Below are positions 12,667 to 23,195 of a DNA stretch of 64,000 bases, piece by piece. Within the stretch, counting starts at the first letter, position 1. Every line of letters starts with the position of its first letter. Source of the stretch: Ecdyonurus torrentis (taxonomy: Eukaryota > Arthropoda > Insecta > Ephemeroptera > Heptageniidae); the NCBI GenBank assembly GCA_949318235.1, contig OX439133.1:13379646-13443645 (forward strand). Direction: 5' to 3'. The translations under genes and the position numbers were made by a program. The notes beneath the pieces were generated by a model. It was not told the origin of the DNA and did no database searches. It saw nothing but the letters and a program-made list of their open reading frames with translations.

Positions 12667-13671
12667 GGCTCCTATAGGTGGAGACAGTTGTAAAAATATC
12701 ACGTTTTTATTGTAACAGCAATAGTAAACTAGCTCTCTGATTGGCTAGAGGAAACCCACTAGCCAATCAGAGAGCTAGTTAACTATCACTTTCATAATAA
12801 AAACGTGATCTTTTTACCACTACCTTTAGTCTCTATTTCCCATTACCGATTTTTTCTTTTTGTTATTGCTATAGAAGTATAATTTTTTAAGCCAGTTATC
12901 ACACAGCCAATTTGTTCTTATTTTATTTATAAGTGTTCAATACAAATATCACCTTTTCAGACTTTTTACCTGTACATATTAATATAGATTAAAATAGGTT
13001 TAAAGTTCAAACAACTTTGGTATAAATTATCCTCTCTTTATATAATTATTAAATTAGGTATTATTTTTGCTACTTTACAATTAATTGCATTGCTTTAAAG
13101 TATTGTGTCTATTTTCATAACACTCATCTTAAATATAATGTAATTAATTAGGAAAGGTTAAAACCATTTCGGTTTGAATTGATAATCAAAGAATAAAGGA
13201 TAGGAGAAACCAAAAAGCGCCTTACCACAATGAGGTCCGTAGCTTGGTGAAAATCTTGATGGCATAGGTTACATGCATAAATAGGTAAATATATTTGTGT
13301 AACTTATGTCATCAAGATTTTCACCAAGCTACGGACCTCATTGTGGTAAGGTGCTTGTTGGTTTCTCCTATCCTTTATTCTTTGATTATCATCTTAAATA
13401 TATAAAACTTATGTACGGTACTAATATGTTTCTATTTATATTTCAGATGCCACTGTTGACTGAACAGCTATTAAACCCTGCTGTGTATGCAGGAGGTGCA
13501 GCCCCACCACCTACCCCTAATTCTGTACATCAACCTGCATTGGCTAATACCCCACCTTATCACGCACAAAATACTTACCTACAACCATCTTCAGCTAACA
13601 TAGTGCCAGTACAGGTGTTTCAGTCACCTGCACATGCGCAGTATTCAAATCATGCCCATTCAGAATCCTAG
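1630..13671 (+). CDS. INO80D: INO80 complex subunit D, 3' part (7 exons)
   Basis: Exons: 1630-1852, 3747-4161, 5605-5910, 9121-9360, 10460-10585, 12408-12592, 13447-13671 (stop TAG). All junctions are AG/GT and phases join cleanly into 572 codons; the 5' end lies left of the window. Exon 1 encodes a Cys/His zinc-finger-like block (CCYLDC, LPCTRHC, CTAKFAD, LPLCLEH) matching the second C3H-C3H domain of human INO80D. Exon 2 starts with a basic KKSRRKAK...RGKKKKK stretch, then a long Gln-rich tract (CAA-rich, about 3893-4075). Exons 3 and 4 are acidic and carry EETEELERALAAV, equivalent to the conserved EEAEELERALQAV block. The last exon opens with MPLLTEQLLNP, like the human MPIMAQHLLP. INO80D is a metazoan-specific, non-catalytic subunit of the nuclear INO80 remodeller. 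Human INO80D is about 1,027 residues, so roughly the C-terminal half is here. Confidence 0.93.
1981..2019 (+). repeat. Poly-T tract with shared flanks
   Basis: About 39 T. The flanks (tgctgcaaatgacctgaaat before, ggtcaagtgaac after) recur around another T tract at about 39302-39391, so the two are copies of one dispersed element containing a T run. Confidence 0.75.
2163..2262. repeat. Family 8 MITE fragment
   Basis: Contains tctcccattccccaattttt, which recurs near 33570, 55570 (reverse), 57500 and, degenerate, near 16045 and 23450. Only part of the element is present. Confidence 0.5.
2265..2668. mobile_element. Hairpin MITE, family 4 (GAAAAGGAT ends)
   Basis: Left end gaaagaaaaggattggagaa pairs with right end ttctcctatccttttctttc. 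Both arms carry the CAAGG..CTTACCATAGT motif and the gctagcaagattt block found in all family 4 copies (24.9, 32.0, 36.3, 42.1 and 55.3 kb). The centre holds a second short inverted pair around gtctgtaaggactgatgaa. No coding capacity. Confidence 0.8.
2741..3054. mobile_element. TTAA-flanked palindromic MITE, family 1
   Basis: TTAA at both ends, then inverted termini AGGCGTAGAACACCTTGAAC. The whole 314 bp folds into one hairpin. The core carries gctgtgacgtcagtgac, a CRE-like palindrome. Other copies lie at 17.2, 19.6, 37.6, 40.8 and 46.1 kb. Confidence 0.88.
3561..3592 (+). repeat. Poly-T tract
   Basis: About 31 T in an INO80D intron. A second T run at about 3714-3740 directly precedes an exon. 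Confidence 0.85.
3747..4161 (+). CDS. INO80D: INO80D exon: basic stretch plus polyglutamine
   Basis: The acceptor taacag directly follows a T run at about 3714-3740 that serves as an extreme polypyrimidine tract. The encoded segment is lysine/arginine-rich, then about 60 residues dominated by Gln with interspersed Pro and Val, coded mainly by CAA. The basic part aligns with the human KPRKKTKPPALTKK region; the Gln expansion is lineage-specific. CAA repeat length may be polymorphic. Confidence 0.9.
4345..4471. mobile_element. Short hairpin MITE, family 13
   Basis: Ends cactggggtgaaattg and caattttatcctgtttg are imperfect inverted repeats around aaactccaatca/tgattggctttc. A better preserved copy is at 34295-34423. 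Confidence 0.65.
4503..4572. repeat. Fragment of hairpin family 20
   Basis: The segment atgttaaattaagacaggaa plus the following ctagcactttgttagtattg matches the arms of the hairpins at 14.8-15.2 and 19.5-20.3 kb. Confidence 0.55.
4747..4980. mobile_element. Hairpin MITE, family 7, with internal ~32-bp repeats
   Basis: Ends atcgatcttgttgc and gcaacaagatcgatat are inverted. Inside are inverted tandem copies of a unit like caaaatgtctatctcg/ttgtcagcgtaagc. A related copy is at 36458-36684, nested in another MITE. Confidence 0.75.
5209..5534. mobile_element. Hairpin MITE
   Basis: Left arm gcgtcagatgcaaataa through gtctccgcgcgcctcaaatt is mirrored by aatttgaggtgcgcggagac through tttgcatctgatgctc. 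It lies just upstream of an INO80D exon. Confidence 0.75.
6235..7977. mobile_element. hAT-type foldback element, 1.74 kb
   Basis: Termini TAGAGACCGGATTTAA and TTAAATCTGGTCTCTA are inverted and fit the hAT end pattern YARNG. They are flanked by the 8-bp direct repeat GTTATTAG (6227-6234 and 7978-7985). About 570-bp inner arms (from about 6590 to 7760) are a near-perfect palindrome. The outer parts are runs of TTTTCAACATTTT-like units. No transposase seen; non-autonomous. Confidence 0.88.
8298..8649. mobile_element. Hairpin MITE, family 2
   Basis: Left aaagaaaaggat..caagggtctta, then gaggtcgagatgtcacgtgg. The right half mirrors it (ctctccataaaacttctact..ttttcttta). Other copies: 11.3, 18.2, 33.7, 37.3 and 39.9 kb. 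Confidence 0.78.
8789..9056. mobile_element. Hairpin MITE
   Basis: Ends gatgctaaaccacact and agtgtggtttag..gcatc are inverted; the arms also share gcgggtttgcttactttc and its complement. It ends about 65 bp before an INO80D exon. Confidence 0.72.
10005..10104. mobile_element. Small hairpin with two TGACGTCA cores
   Basis: ggctcactagg..gtgacgtcac pairs with gtgacgtcac..ctagtgagcc. It is about 100 bp and followed by a C run. Confidence 0.65.
10204..10225 (+). repeat. Poly-C tract
   Basis: About 22 C, with a shorter C run at about 10107-10121 upstream. Confidence 0.85.
10611..10904. mobile_element. Short-TIR MITE, family 10
   Basis: Ends TATAGACTCC and GGGTCTATA are inverted. It matches 38490-38783 over its whole length (ttgtggtgcctaatgcattg, tcctatgctggcct). 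Not a full hairpin. Its left end lies about 25 bp after an INO80D exon. Confidence 0.75.
11023..11177. mobile_element. Small hairpin
   Basis: The inner arms gcagcattgccagatttaac and gttaaatctggcaatgctgc are perfect complements, with looser outer arms (gctttctt..gaaaatgg). A short (AAT)n precedes it. Confidence 0.65.
11283..11990. mobile_element. Family 2 hairpin MITE interrupted by a family 5 insertion
   Basis: The left arm (aaagaaaggat..gagaggtcgagatctcac) and right arm (gtgagaccttgacctctcc..atccttttcttta) are a family 2 hairpin. Its middle is split at TTAA by the element at 11476-11820. Confidence 0.8.
11476..11820 (+). mobile_element. Family 5 TTAA element nested in a MITE
   Basis: TTAA at both ends, followed by imperfect inverted termini AAAGGAATAGACCA and TGGTCTATGGTTTT. 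It is nearly identical over its length to 52614-52960. Not palindromic inside. Removing it and one TTAA restores the host MITE sequence (gtgcTTAAgta). Confidence 0.85.
12681..12834. mobile_element. Hairpin with CCAAT palindrome
   Basis: gagacagt..tatcacgtttttat is mirrored by ataaaaacgtgatc..tagtctc; the centre has ctagctctctgattggctag and its exact complement. It is in the intron before the last INO80D exon. Confidence 0.72.
13176..13397. mobile_element. Hairpin MITE, family 3
   Basis: gataatcaaagaataaagga and tcctttattctttgattatc are perfect inverted ends. The arms share ccttaccacaatgaggtccg. Other copies are at about 32640 and 35140. Confidence 0.8.
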
Positions 13672-13751
13672 CCCATAATAAGTGATACAGATTAAAGTCA
13701 GTCACCATTTTTTCAGGTCGTATTTTTAATTGGGAGTACAGGTAAAAAAAA

Positions 13752-13757
13752 AATAAA
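13752..13757 (+). terminator. Candidate poly(A) signal of INO80D
   Basis: An AATAAA lies about 80 bases after the INO80D stop, before a long T run. It is in an A-rich patch, so chance occurrence is possible. Confidence 0.4.
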
Positions 13758-13784
13758 TAAAAAAAAAATCAAATATATTGCTAG

Positions 13785-13819
<35 letters not shown>

Positions 13820-13859
13820 ATTTTCAGCATTTTAAATATGCTTTAATGTAAAATGCTGT

Positions 13860-14062
13860 AAAGTGGGGTGAATTTGACCAAAATTTCAACAATTATTTAC
13901 TCCTATCTAATGCTCATAAAGGCATGAAACAAAAACTACAGTAAAGCTTGATTTTTGCACTATCGTTAAGTTTTTGTTTCACGTTCCTAGGAGCCCTACT
14001 TAGGGAATAAATAATTTTTTAATTTCGGCCAAAGTTGTCCTTCTTCTTCTTCTTCTTCTTCT

Positions 14063-14105
<43 letters not shown>

Positions 14106-14763
14106 CTATGCACCCAATTTTTACATCTATATGAGCAGTAATAATTCAACAAGCCCTCTAAAAAGTTGTCTAAAATTTAAAAAAAAAAGGAAATCTTTGC
14201 TTATTAGCAGTAATATTATTTTCCCCAGTAAAAGTCATGTATGATTAAAAACAACAAAACTATTTTTCACTTATTCCAAGTAGTGAAATATTTTGTTATA
14301 GAAAAATTTCATGTGATATAAACAATTTTATTATTATTCTTGCTTAACAAAATTTGTAAGTTTTAATTTTTTTTTTCTTAAAACTTATGCTAAAATAATT
14401 AATTATTATGATTATTTTTAATTTAGAATATTTATGTGCAATAATCACACATAGAAACAAAGATTTCCTAAAATCAAAATATGTTAAAGAGATAGTGATT
14501 TTTATTTTCTTAAATGTAATTTGATCTTTATTTATACTTGAAATTGATTTTTTTTTTTTTTTTTTAGATTTTTTTTTTAGAAATATTAGCATGTGTTAAT
14601 GCATTAACAGATCAACAAATAAACAAATTAAGCGGTTCACATGTAATTTTCTAAAAACAATGTGAACAGCTCCATTTGTTTACATTGTTCCAACTTTAAT
14701 CTGTTGATGTGCCTTAAGCTCAAGACAAGTAACTTTTACGTTGTGAGTGAACACAAAATACTT
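13860..14763. other. AT-rich intergenic DNA with microsatellite
   Basis: Contains (TTC)n at about 14039-14064 running into a T tract to 14103. No gene seen. Confidence 0.7.
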
Positions 14764-15253
14764 AATAGAAGACATTGCAAAAGTAGGTTTAGTGATAAAA
14801 TAAACAAACTCACAGCTCAACAATACTAACAAATTGCTAGCAGATGACTTTGTGTTCCTGTCTACATTTAACATGCTTTCTTATGGAGCAATAAAACATC
14901 TATAACTTGAGTTAAAATTATTTATCGGAGTTTAAATTTTTACTGTAGCTTACTGAGCCTTAAAGCTCATGTTTTCCTGAATGTAAATCAATTTAGTTAC
15001 AAATTATTATTTTTTACCCAATTGACTTGAAATCCAGGAAAACAAAAGCTTTGAGGCTCAGTAAGTTACAGTAAAAATTTAAGCTCTGAGAAATAATTAT
15101 AACTTGAGTTATAGCAGCTTCATTGCCCCATAAGAAAGCATGTTAAATGAAGACAGGAACACAAAGTCGTCTGCTAGCACTTTGTTATTAGCATCGTTGA
15201 GCTGTCAGTTTGTTTATTTTCTCACTAAACCTACTTTTGCAAGACTTCTATTG
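14764..15253. mobile_element. Hairpin MITE, family 20
   Basis: aaaagtaggtttagtgataa and its mirror ctcactaaacctacttttgc bound a ~490-bp palindrome that also pairs gactttgtgttcctgtct with agacaggaacacaaagtc. A second copy lies at 19.5-20.3 kb. Confidence 0.78.
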
Positions 15254-17167
15254 CAACATCATTTAATGAAAACGTTTTTTCTAAATCAGAATCAAGTCAT
15301 TTATTGACAAAAATCATTATTGATTTCAAGTATATTTAAATTACATTTATTATAAAGTTATTTTCTGTTTCTTTAAAAAAAAAAAAATAAAAAAAAATTG
15401 GGCAAGAAGAAAAAAAAAGTATTATTAGAATTAGTAGTGATTGTAAACTCTTTTAAAAAAAATTAATAAAAAAAGTTATAGTGAAATAAACAAAAACATT
15501 TTTGACACACAAGTTAACTTGAAAGTGTCTAAATTGTGAGATATACGGGTGAAATTTTCAAATCTTAAAAAAAAAACTGTTATTTGTACTCTTTTAATAA
15601 TATTATTATTATGTGTGTGTGGGGTAAAATAATTAAAATCTACAAGGTTTTATGTTATTTTCTAGCTATTCACTATAAAGCTTAAAAAAACTGTTAAATG
15701 TGTAGCCAATTATAGATTCAATTTAATTAGATATATATTTATATAATAAAACCTTGTATGAAATTAGAGAGAAATTTTTATTGGGGGTAGTATTGCATCA
15801 AATTTTTGTAATGAATTTTGTAATTTTTGAGTCTTTTTTTTTTTTTTTATATAGGCCTAAGTTTTTTTTTTTTTTTTTTTTTCTAAATAATTTTCAATTT
15901 TTGCAGCAGAGCTGAACGTTTCAACACAATTTTTGGCTTTCTTTGATTATTCTATGGCCTATTGATAATTAAAAGTTTTGATTGAAAAAAATGGATATAT
16001 TAGGAAAAATTGAGGAATGGTACATAGTATAAGCTTACACTATCCCCCATTTCCCATTTTTTCTTTATTTATGTGTTTTTCTATCATATCTTTTAATTAT
16101 CAATTATAGAATAGACAATTTTTCCTAATATTTATTATTTTATGACTTATTTTTACATGGCTACTTAAAGTATTTTTCCACATGATAGCTGTGTTTTTTT
16201 TTTGTTTTTTTTGTTTGTTTTTTTTGCTATTTTTTCTTAGAATTTTTTTCTGATGAAAAAAGTGAAATTTATTCATCTTTTTATGACGTTTTATAAAATG
16301 TTTACCAAAAAAAAAAAAAGAAAAAAAAATCCAAAATAGTGGTTGTGATTTTTGGCTTGACGATGCACAACTCTTAAAATTAAAGTGCAGTGTCCATATA
16401 CAGTGGGTATGTGTGTCTTCCATTGTCCCATAATAAGACTTCTGTCTTGATGGGACCATGGAAAAGTTAAAATGGGAGGGGAAAAAAAAAAAAAAATGAC
16501 TACTGTATTAAAATTACACAAATTTGTGCTCACTCTACACTAAATTACATCACTAGGTACCATTATAATGCTTTTTAATGGACAATATTCTATTATGTGG
16601 GTTTTTGATTCATTGTAGGAAAACGTTGATCAGTTTTAAATTAACAATTTCATTTATTTCTAATCATTGAAAATTGACTCAAAATTTTACACTTTTAATT
16701 ACAATTTTTTTGATGTAAAATAAATAAATATGTTAAATGTGCAGAAAAGTTGGTTTATATGAGAGTAAAAAAAAAAAAAAAAAAATTAAGTGTTGTATGA
16801 TAATGTATTATTTATAAAAATTTACATATCATAGAATTATCTAAACAAAAAAAAATGTGTATGTATTTGTTTGAAATTTTCATTACTAACAAAATCTGGC
16901 AGCTTTTGATTTTGCAGTCTTTAAAATATTTTAAAAATTCAATTATAAGTAACAACATTTTGCTTTTAGGATGCAAATCTGTAAATTAAGTCCTAGCATT
17001 AAAAAAAAATGCATTTTTCAAAAACTTTTTTTTTTTTTTTTTTTTTTTCCCCACTGTAAAATATGCTGAAGTGTGTTAAAATTCAACTATCGAATCAGTA
17101 TAGTAGTTTTACTATACAGTTTCAAAATTCTCTTAAAAAAATATTTGCATACAAATTAAAATTATTT
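15254..17167. other. AT-rich intergenic DNA, no gene seen
   Basis: Homopolymer-rich sequence with a family 8 fragment near 16043 (cccccatttcccatttttt). Open frames here are low-complexity. Confidence 0.6.
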
Positions 17168-17190
17168 TGTAAAACACCTTGAACAAAAAA

Positions 17191-17226
<36 letters not shown>

Positions 17227-17491
17227 GCATTATATCCACACATACCTAATTATCATTGTTAATTTGGCTGGAGTCATTGATTTCTAATTTATTTTCCATA
17301 CACATAATGGTAGCTGCGTGTTTATGACGTCACAGCTCTACTGTTTCCTAGCATGTGGACTAGTGAGCTATGACATCACAAACCCACAGCTGCTATTTTG
17401 TGAAAGGAAAATAAATTAGAAATCAACGTTGATATTCTGATATGTTACAATATAAGGCAAGTTTTTTGTCCAAGGTATTCTACATCTTTAA
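17168..17491. mobile_element. Degenerate family 1 MITE
   Basis: aaaacaccttgaacaaaaaa..gtcattgatttctaattt on the left and ..aaataaattagaaatcaacg on the right. It carries atgacgtcacagct in the core and has an A tract in the left arm. The ends are eroded. Confidence 0.72.
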
Positions 17492-18189
17492 TAAACAATC
17501 CATCTATTTAAGAATATGCAAAATGTTTGGACTTAATTATTCAATTTTTGAAATCAAATGCTGTAATTTCTTTTCCTCCATATTTTAAGGTTGGCCAGTT
17601 ATCAGAATCAAACCAAAGACCACATAAATCATATTTTGTTAGCTAATCTGCCTCATTTATTTGCATTCCAAAATATATTGTACAGTATACTGTTCTTTAA
17701 AATAGATCACCAAAAAGAAACTGCTTTTAGTAAAGATGCTTATAATTTTTATTGAAATAATTTCAGTAAATTTTGCCAACATTCTCATCAAATAATTTTT
17801 TTTTTATCCATTTTAGATTAAATTATTTAATGTTACTAAAAATTAATGATCACATTTATAGAAAATGTGTTGATTACTAATTTTATAACACTAAAATAAT
17901 TGTCTATAATATTGCAAAGTTTATCTTTATTCTCTATTACTATTTTTTTAATGATGTTCCTTATTTTTCAGAAAAATGCATTTACATAATATTCAAAACT
18001 TAAGTTAGTATATTTTTCATCTGTTTTAAAAAAATTATTATTTATATTTTAATGTGGTCTTCTATTTTATAATTTCATTTTTTAAAGGGTCTTATTCTGG
18101 ATTAGTACTTTTTTTTTCTGTGAATTTTCAATTTTTATTTTCCAGTAATTTCTAATTTATAACTTAATTAAATTCATGATAAAAACTAA

Positions 18190-18545
18190 ACTCAAAGAGG
18201 ATAGAATTACCAGCAAGGTCCTTACCGCAGTAGAAGTTCTATGGAGAGGTTGAGGTCTCACGTGGCACAGTATTTTGTCATAAAAAAGTATATTTTATAA
18301 CTGAGAGCTTTCGTCATATGTTAATGACATTATCAATCACTGAGCACTTGAGTACAAGACAAGACACTGCTCAGTGATGTGCTCAAGTAAATCTCTTCTT
18401 TGATTGATAATGTCATTATAACATGTGACAAAAGCTCTCAGTTATAAAATAAACTTTTTTATAACAAAATTCTGTGCCACACGAGACCTCGACTTCTACT
18501 ATGGTAAGGCTCTTGCTGGTAATTCTATCCTTTTCTTTAATAAAA
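18190..18545. mobile_element. Family 2 hairpin MITE
   Basis: aaagaggatagaattaccag and ggtaattctatccttttctt are inverted; the internal ggtctcacgtggcacag is mirrored by ctgtgccacacgagacc. Confidence 0.8.
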
Positions 18546-18599
18546 GAAAGAAATCAAGGACTTTTATATAAGATTTTCAAACTTAATTTTGCATGATTT

Positions 18600-19384
18600 T
18601 CAAAAGGAGAATACTACTATTATGCATAAAATTTGTGACCACTTTGGCATTTTTTTTTTTTTTTTTTTTTGCAAAATATTGTCACAAAAGATTAATTTCA
18701 ACGACACTAGTATAAGACCCTATTAAAATAAAAACTTAATTATTTTATACTATTCATAAAGCATACTATCATAGTCAACTTATTTACTCTGAATAAAATT
18801 GCCTAATAGACTTTCAAACATTTATTATTATTTAACTTTTATTGTTAGCTGTGAAAAATAAAGAAACTATAATGTATCTTTATATGAAAAAAAGAAAGAA
18901 AAAAATACAAAAAAAAATAATAAATAAAAAAAAATACTTAAAAAAAAGTCGAGAAAAATAAAAATATTGCGCTTGGAACTCATTGTATTTATAATTAATT
19001 AACATAAAAAAATAATAATATAAAAATGTCTAATTTTTAAATGTCACTTTTAGAATAGATTTTTTTTACACTTTAAATTTTTAGTTATTATTATTAATAT
19101 AATATTTTTTTGTGTAGTTATAGAATTTATAACTATAATTTGTATAATTATGATAAAAATGTTTGATTATTGTTTGTATATATAGATATTAAAATGTGCA
19201 TTGTAACTTAATTTTTATTTGTATTATTTGTTTCATAAGTCAAAATTATGTGAACACTGTATATATATTTTTTTTTTTTTTTTTTTTTTTTTTACCTAAA
19301 CAATTAAACAAAAAGTAGTATACAAATTTTGTAATGGAATAGTTGCAATTTTAATTTTTTGAAAGTTTGTATATTACCCCCCCC

Positions 19385-19420
<36 letters not shown>

Positions 19421-19500
19421 CTTTCCTTTCCTTTTTTTACATTTATTATTTTAGTTTTTGGTAAAAAGGATTTTCTAATCTTAATTTTTCAACTTTTGAT
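18600..19500. other. AT-rich intergenic DNA with homopolymers
   Basis: T tracts at about 18652-18671, 19269-19293 and 19392-19420, with a C run at about 19377-19392. No gene seen. Confidence 0.65.
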
Positions 19501-19539
19501 TTCTTTGAGTTATTTGAACTAGTAACTCAGATAAGAGTA

Positions 19540-20345
19540 CTTGCAAAAGTTGGTTTAGTGAGAAAATAAACAAACTCAAAGTCCAACAATACTAACAAAG
19601 TGCTAGTTGACACCTTTGTGTTAAAGGCGTAGAACACCTTGAACAAAAAAAAGTTGTGTAATATCTTAACAAACCTAAAAATCAAGGTTGATTTGGCCAA
19701 AGTCATTAATATCTAATTTATTTTCCATTTACAAAATGCCACTGGCGGTCGCTTGTTTTATGCGCACGTAAACCTGGCGAGCTGTGACGTCAGTGACCGC
19801 CAGTGGCATTTTGTAAATGGAAAAATAAATTAGAAATCAATGACTCCAGCCAAATCAACCTTGATTTTCAGGTTTGTTAGGATATTACACAAATTTTTCG
19901 TTCAAGGTGTTCTACACCTGTAATGTCCTTATTTAACATGCTTTTTTTATATAAAAAAGAATGAAGCAACTGTAGCTCCACTTTAAAAAAAAAAATTATA
20001 AAAAAATGAAATTGTTCCAGGTCCCTGAGTCTTAAAGCTATTGTTTTCCTAAATTTCAAGTTAATTGGATGAAATACAATAATTTTTAACTATAAATTGA
20101 TTAAAATTCAGGAAAACAATAACTTTAAAGCTCAGCAGTAAAAACTTAAGCCTATGTATTACAAAAAAAAAAAAAAAAAAAAAAAGTGTTACAGTTTTTA
20201 CTTTTACATTCCCTTGCAAGAAAGCATTTTAAATCAAGACAGGAACACAAAAGATGTCTGCTAGCACTTTGTTGGTATTGTTGGGCTCTAAATTTCTTTA
20301 TTCTTTTGTCAACTAAACCTACTTTTTGTCAGTTTTCTAATTGAG
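19540..20345. mobile_element. Family 20 hairpin interrupted by a family 1 MITE
   Basis: The left arm starts ttgcaaaagttggtttagtg and the right arm ends aactaaacctactttttgtc. The left arm is split by a TTAA element at 19620-19923. Confidence 0.72.
19620..19923. mobile_element. Family 1 MITE nested in family 20
   Basis: TTAAAGGCGTAGAACACC at the left and ggtgttctacacctgtaa at the right; the core has gctgtgacgtcagtgacc. The right TTAA has one substitution (GTAA). Confidence 0.8.
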
Positions 20346-20766
20346 ACACACTACAAGTTAGAGTGTGGATTTACATATTTTTGTTTTTGCATAACAAATT
20401 TCAATAATATATTTTAATTGTTGAATTTTCTAATGAAAAAATAAGAATATGTGAATAAGATGGCATTTGAAAAGTGTCAAAACTTTAATACCATGACCTA
20501 ATTATTGACTATAATAAAGAATCAACTATTTTGAGGCTGACTTTGAAAAATTTGAATCACATTCGTGTCTTTTTCAAGGTATAGTGCATATTCGCATATG
20601 TGTACTATAGAAACAGAAGTGGATGTGTGATCAAAATTGCTTGAAGTCAACCTAAAAACGCTTGCTTCTTGGTCAATTATGACCCAAAAAATGTCCCAAT
20701 ATGTTAGTGTCACCAGTAAAACAATATCATTTTTTTTTCCTTCTTTTTTTAACCTATATCTTTTCT

Positions 20767-20799
<33 letters not shown>

Positions 20800-21746
20800 C
20801 AATTTCATTTTTTACAGTGTTTGCATTCTTTGCATTTTCTTAAATTTTTATATAGAAAATGCGGAAAACTTTATGCTTATTTTGAAATTTTATAGACTGA
20901 ATGTGCTATAATAATATATTATATTATAATTTTTTTTAAAACTACAAAAAAATAAAAACAAAAATGTACGTATGTATAATAAAAAATAATAATAATAATA
21001 ATCATTAAAAAAAAAATACACACAAAAAGTGTTACAAAAAAAAACGATATATTTTTGTAATAATTCTAAAGAAAACAAATGTTAACAGAAGAAAAAGAAT
21101 CAATGTTAGTTTTTATTAGTGATTTTTTTTTTTTAAATAACATTTATAGGTATAAAAATTTAGTAAAAAAAAAAAATAATTATGTAATTAATAATAAGTG
21201 TGAATTGTAATGAACTAATTATTTATTTAATTTTGATGATATGGTAATTGTCTAATTGTATATTTAGCTAATGAAGAGAAATAATAATTATGTATGTAGT
21301 AGATTTTAAATAAAATAAATAAGTAAATATAAATATTGTATTGTGTACAGTTGTAATTTTCAATGTCGTATAAAAAGATAATTTTTTTTCTTGCAGCATT
21401 AAAAAAATAATTGATATCTTATCAAAAATGTGTTTTATTTCTGTAGTTTTAATTTATCCTGTATTTTTTTTACATCAATATTTATTCTGTAAAACTAAAA
21501 AAAAAAAAAAAAAAAAAAAAAATCACAACAAATCCATAATGAGTACAGTATTGATTCAAAACCTACATATCTACAGTAGGCCTATTAATTATTAAAAAAA
21601 AAAAAAAAAAAAAAATCTTGAAAATTTTCAGTCTTAAAACAATTAAAAATATGTCTAGTATTTTTCATTTAAATTTCTCTGGAATCAGCAGATTAGTTTT
21701 CTCAATAATTACAAAAAAAAAAAGTGTTTTCCTCATCAACGTAATG

Positions 21747-21829
21747 TTAACCCGTTCAACACGGAGCACGTCACATGACGTGCTAAACGTTATGGAATAA
21801 GCAAAAAAACTCTGTCGTGAACAGGTTAA
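21747..21829. mobile_element. Tiny TTAA-flanked hairpin, 83 bp
   Basis: TTAACCCGTTCA at the left and TGAACAGGTTAA at the right. The TTAA target and CCC/CCT start resemble piggyBac-type ends. The centre is GCACGTCA-CA-TGACGTGC. Confidence 0.55.
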
Positions 21830-23181
21830 ATTAGGGGACCCTCAGCTTTCCCTCCGTGCTATACTGATAAGCTCCATTGAAAGGAAAAGCAAACCATCTA
21901 GTCTAAAATATTGCATTATATTTCCTGTTAGCTCTATTTTTAAATTTGGTGCACTTTTTTTTAGAGTAAGTTTTTTTTTTTTTTTTTTTTTTTTTTCTTT
22001 TTTAAGTTACTACACTACAGAACCTATGCCAGTACTTTCTGTCTTACACGTTATAAATACGTATATGTGTATATATTATATTCTACATGTTTTCTATTTG
22101 TGAAAAGGTTGTCTTCAGCTATTGCCCTTATTCGCTCAAGTCTCAATGCAATTCAATATATTTTTTAGACTGTATTGTAGATTGCATGCAGTACGGTAAC
22201 TAAAAACTTTTTTTATATAAAAAGTATATGAAGAACCACAATACTTTTTATTTGAAACACTTTTTAAAAGTCCTAAAATATAATTTATACATAAATATGC
22301 TACTTTAAAATACATATTATATTGTAAAATAAATCAATTTCAGGAAGAAAAAAAATTTGAGGTTATAGATAATAAAATATGTTAAGCAAAACAAAAATCA
22401 ATGAAAGAACAAAAAATAAAGGGCTGTAAGCTGCAACCTCTGGTTAAACCATAGTAATAATTTTTTAATTGCTGCAACAATCAAAATAACAACTTAAATA
22501 TGGTTTAATTGGTTAGTTAGCGTTGCAGCTTACCATGGGTTAGATCACTTTGAATTGAAAAGTAATAAAATGCAAATCGATGCTTACCCATCAAAGTGAA
22601 CAAACTACTCTTTACAAATGTTGTGAAAAATGACCGTTCTACGCTTTACAAATTCAACGTTCTTCCATCTAGTTCTCATGTTAAAACCCATATAGAAGTG
22701 CTAAACAGAGATCATTCATTTTGAGTGAAATTAGTTCACTTTGACGGACACATTGAAATACTATTTTAGAATCTTTGTTTTAACAAAAGCTCTAATCATT
22801 CCATTATCTAACATAGCCTAATTATTATTTATTATACCTAATATATATCTTAAAAAAATATTAGTAATAAGTTTCTCTCTCTCTCTCTCTTATTAAAATA
22901 ACAAAAGTATATTGATTTTCTTATCAACACATGCCTTTCAAATCTATTTTTATCATTTGCATTTTCCTGGCATCTCAAAAATATAAATTGTTGCTACAAT
23001 TGAAGTTATTATAGAAGTGCAAATTGTAGTTGTCTTTTTGAATACAAAAAATACAGAAAATAATAAATTAAAAGTAAATAATGGACTCAAAAAACTTTGA
23101 ATAAATTGGTGAACTTAAGATCAATTGATCTTAAGTAATTAAAGAAAACATTTCAAGGTTAAAAGTTCAAAAAAAAAAAAC

Positions 23182-23187
23182 TTTATT
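23182..23187 (-). terminator. Poly(A) signal of SPOUT1
   Basis: AATAAA on the minus strand starts eight bases after the SPOUT1 stop codon, implying a very short 3' UTR; an A/T tract follows. Confidence 0.6.
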
Positions 23188-23195
23188 TGCAATGT

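Larger units (their letters stand above)
20346..23195. other. AT-rich intergenic DNA, no gene seen
   Basis: Long A and T tracts (about 20770-20799, 21500-21522, 21598-21615, 21970-21996). It holds a small TTAA element at 21747-21829 and a weak inverted pair around gtaagctgcaacc at 22426-22545. Confidence 0.6.

Noticed and set aside
14035..14244. Phe-rich open frame
   Set aside because: Translation of a T tract.
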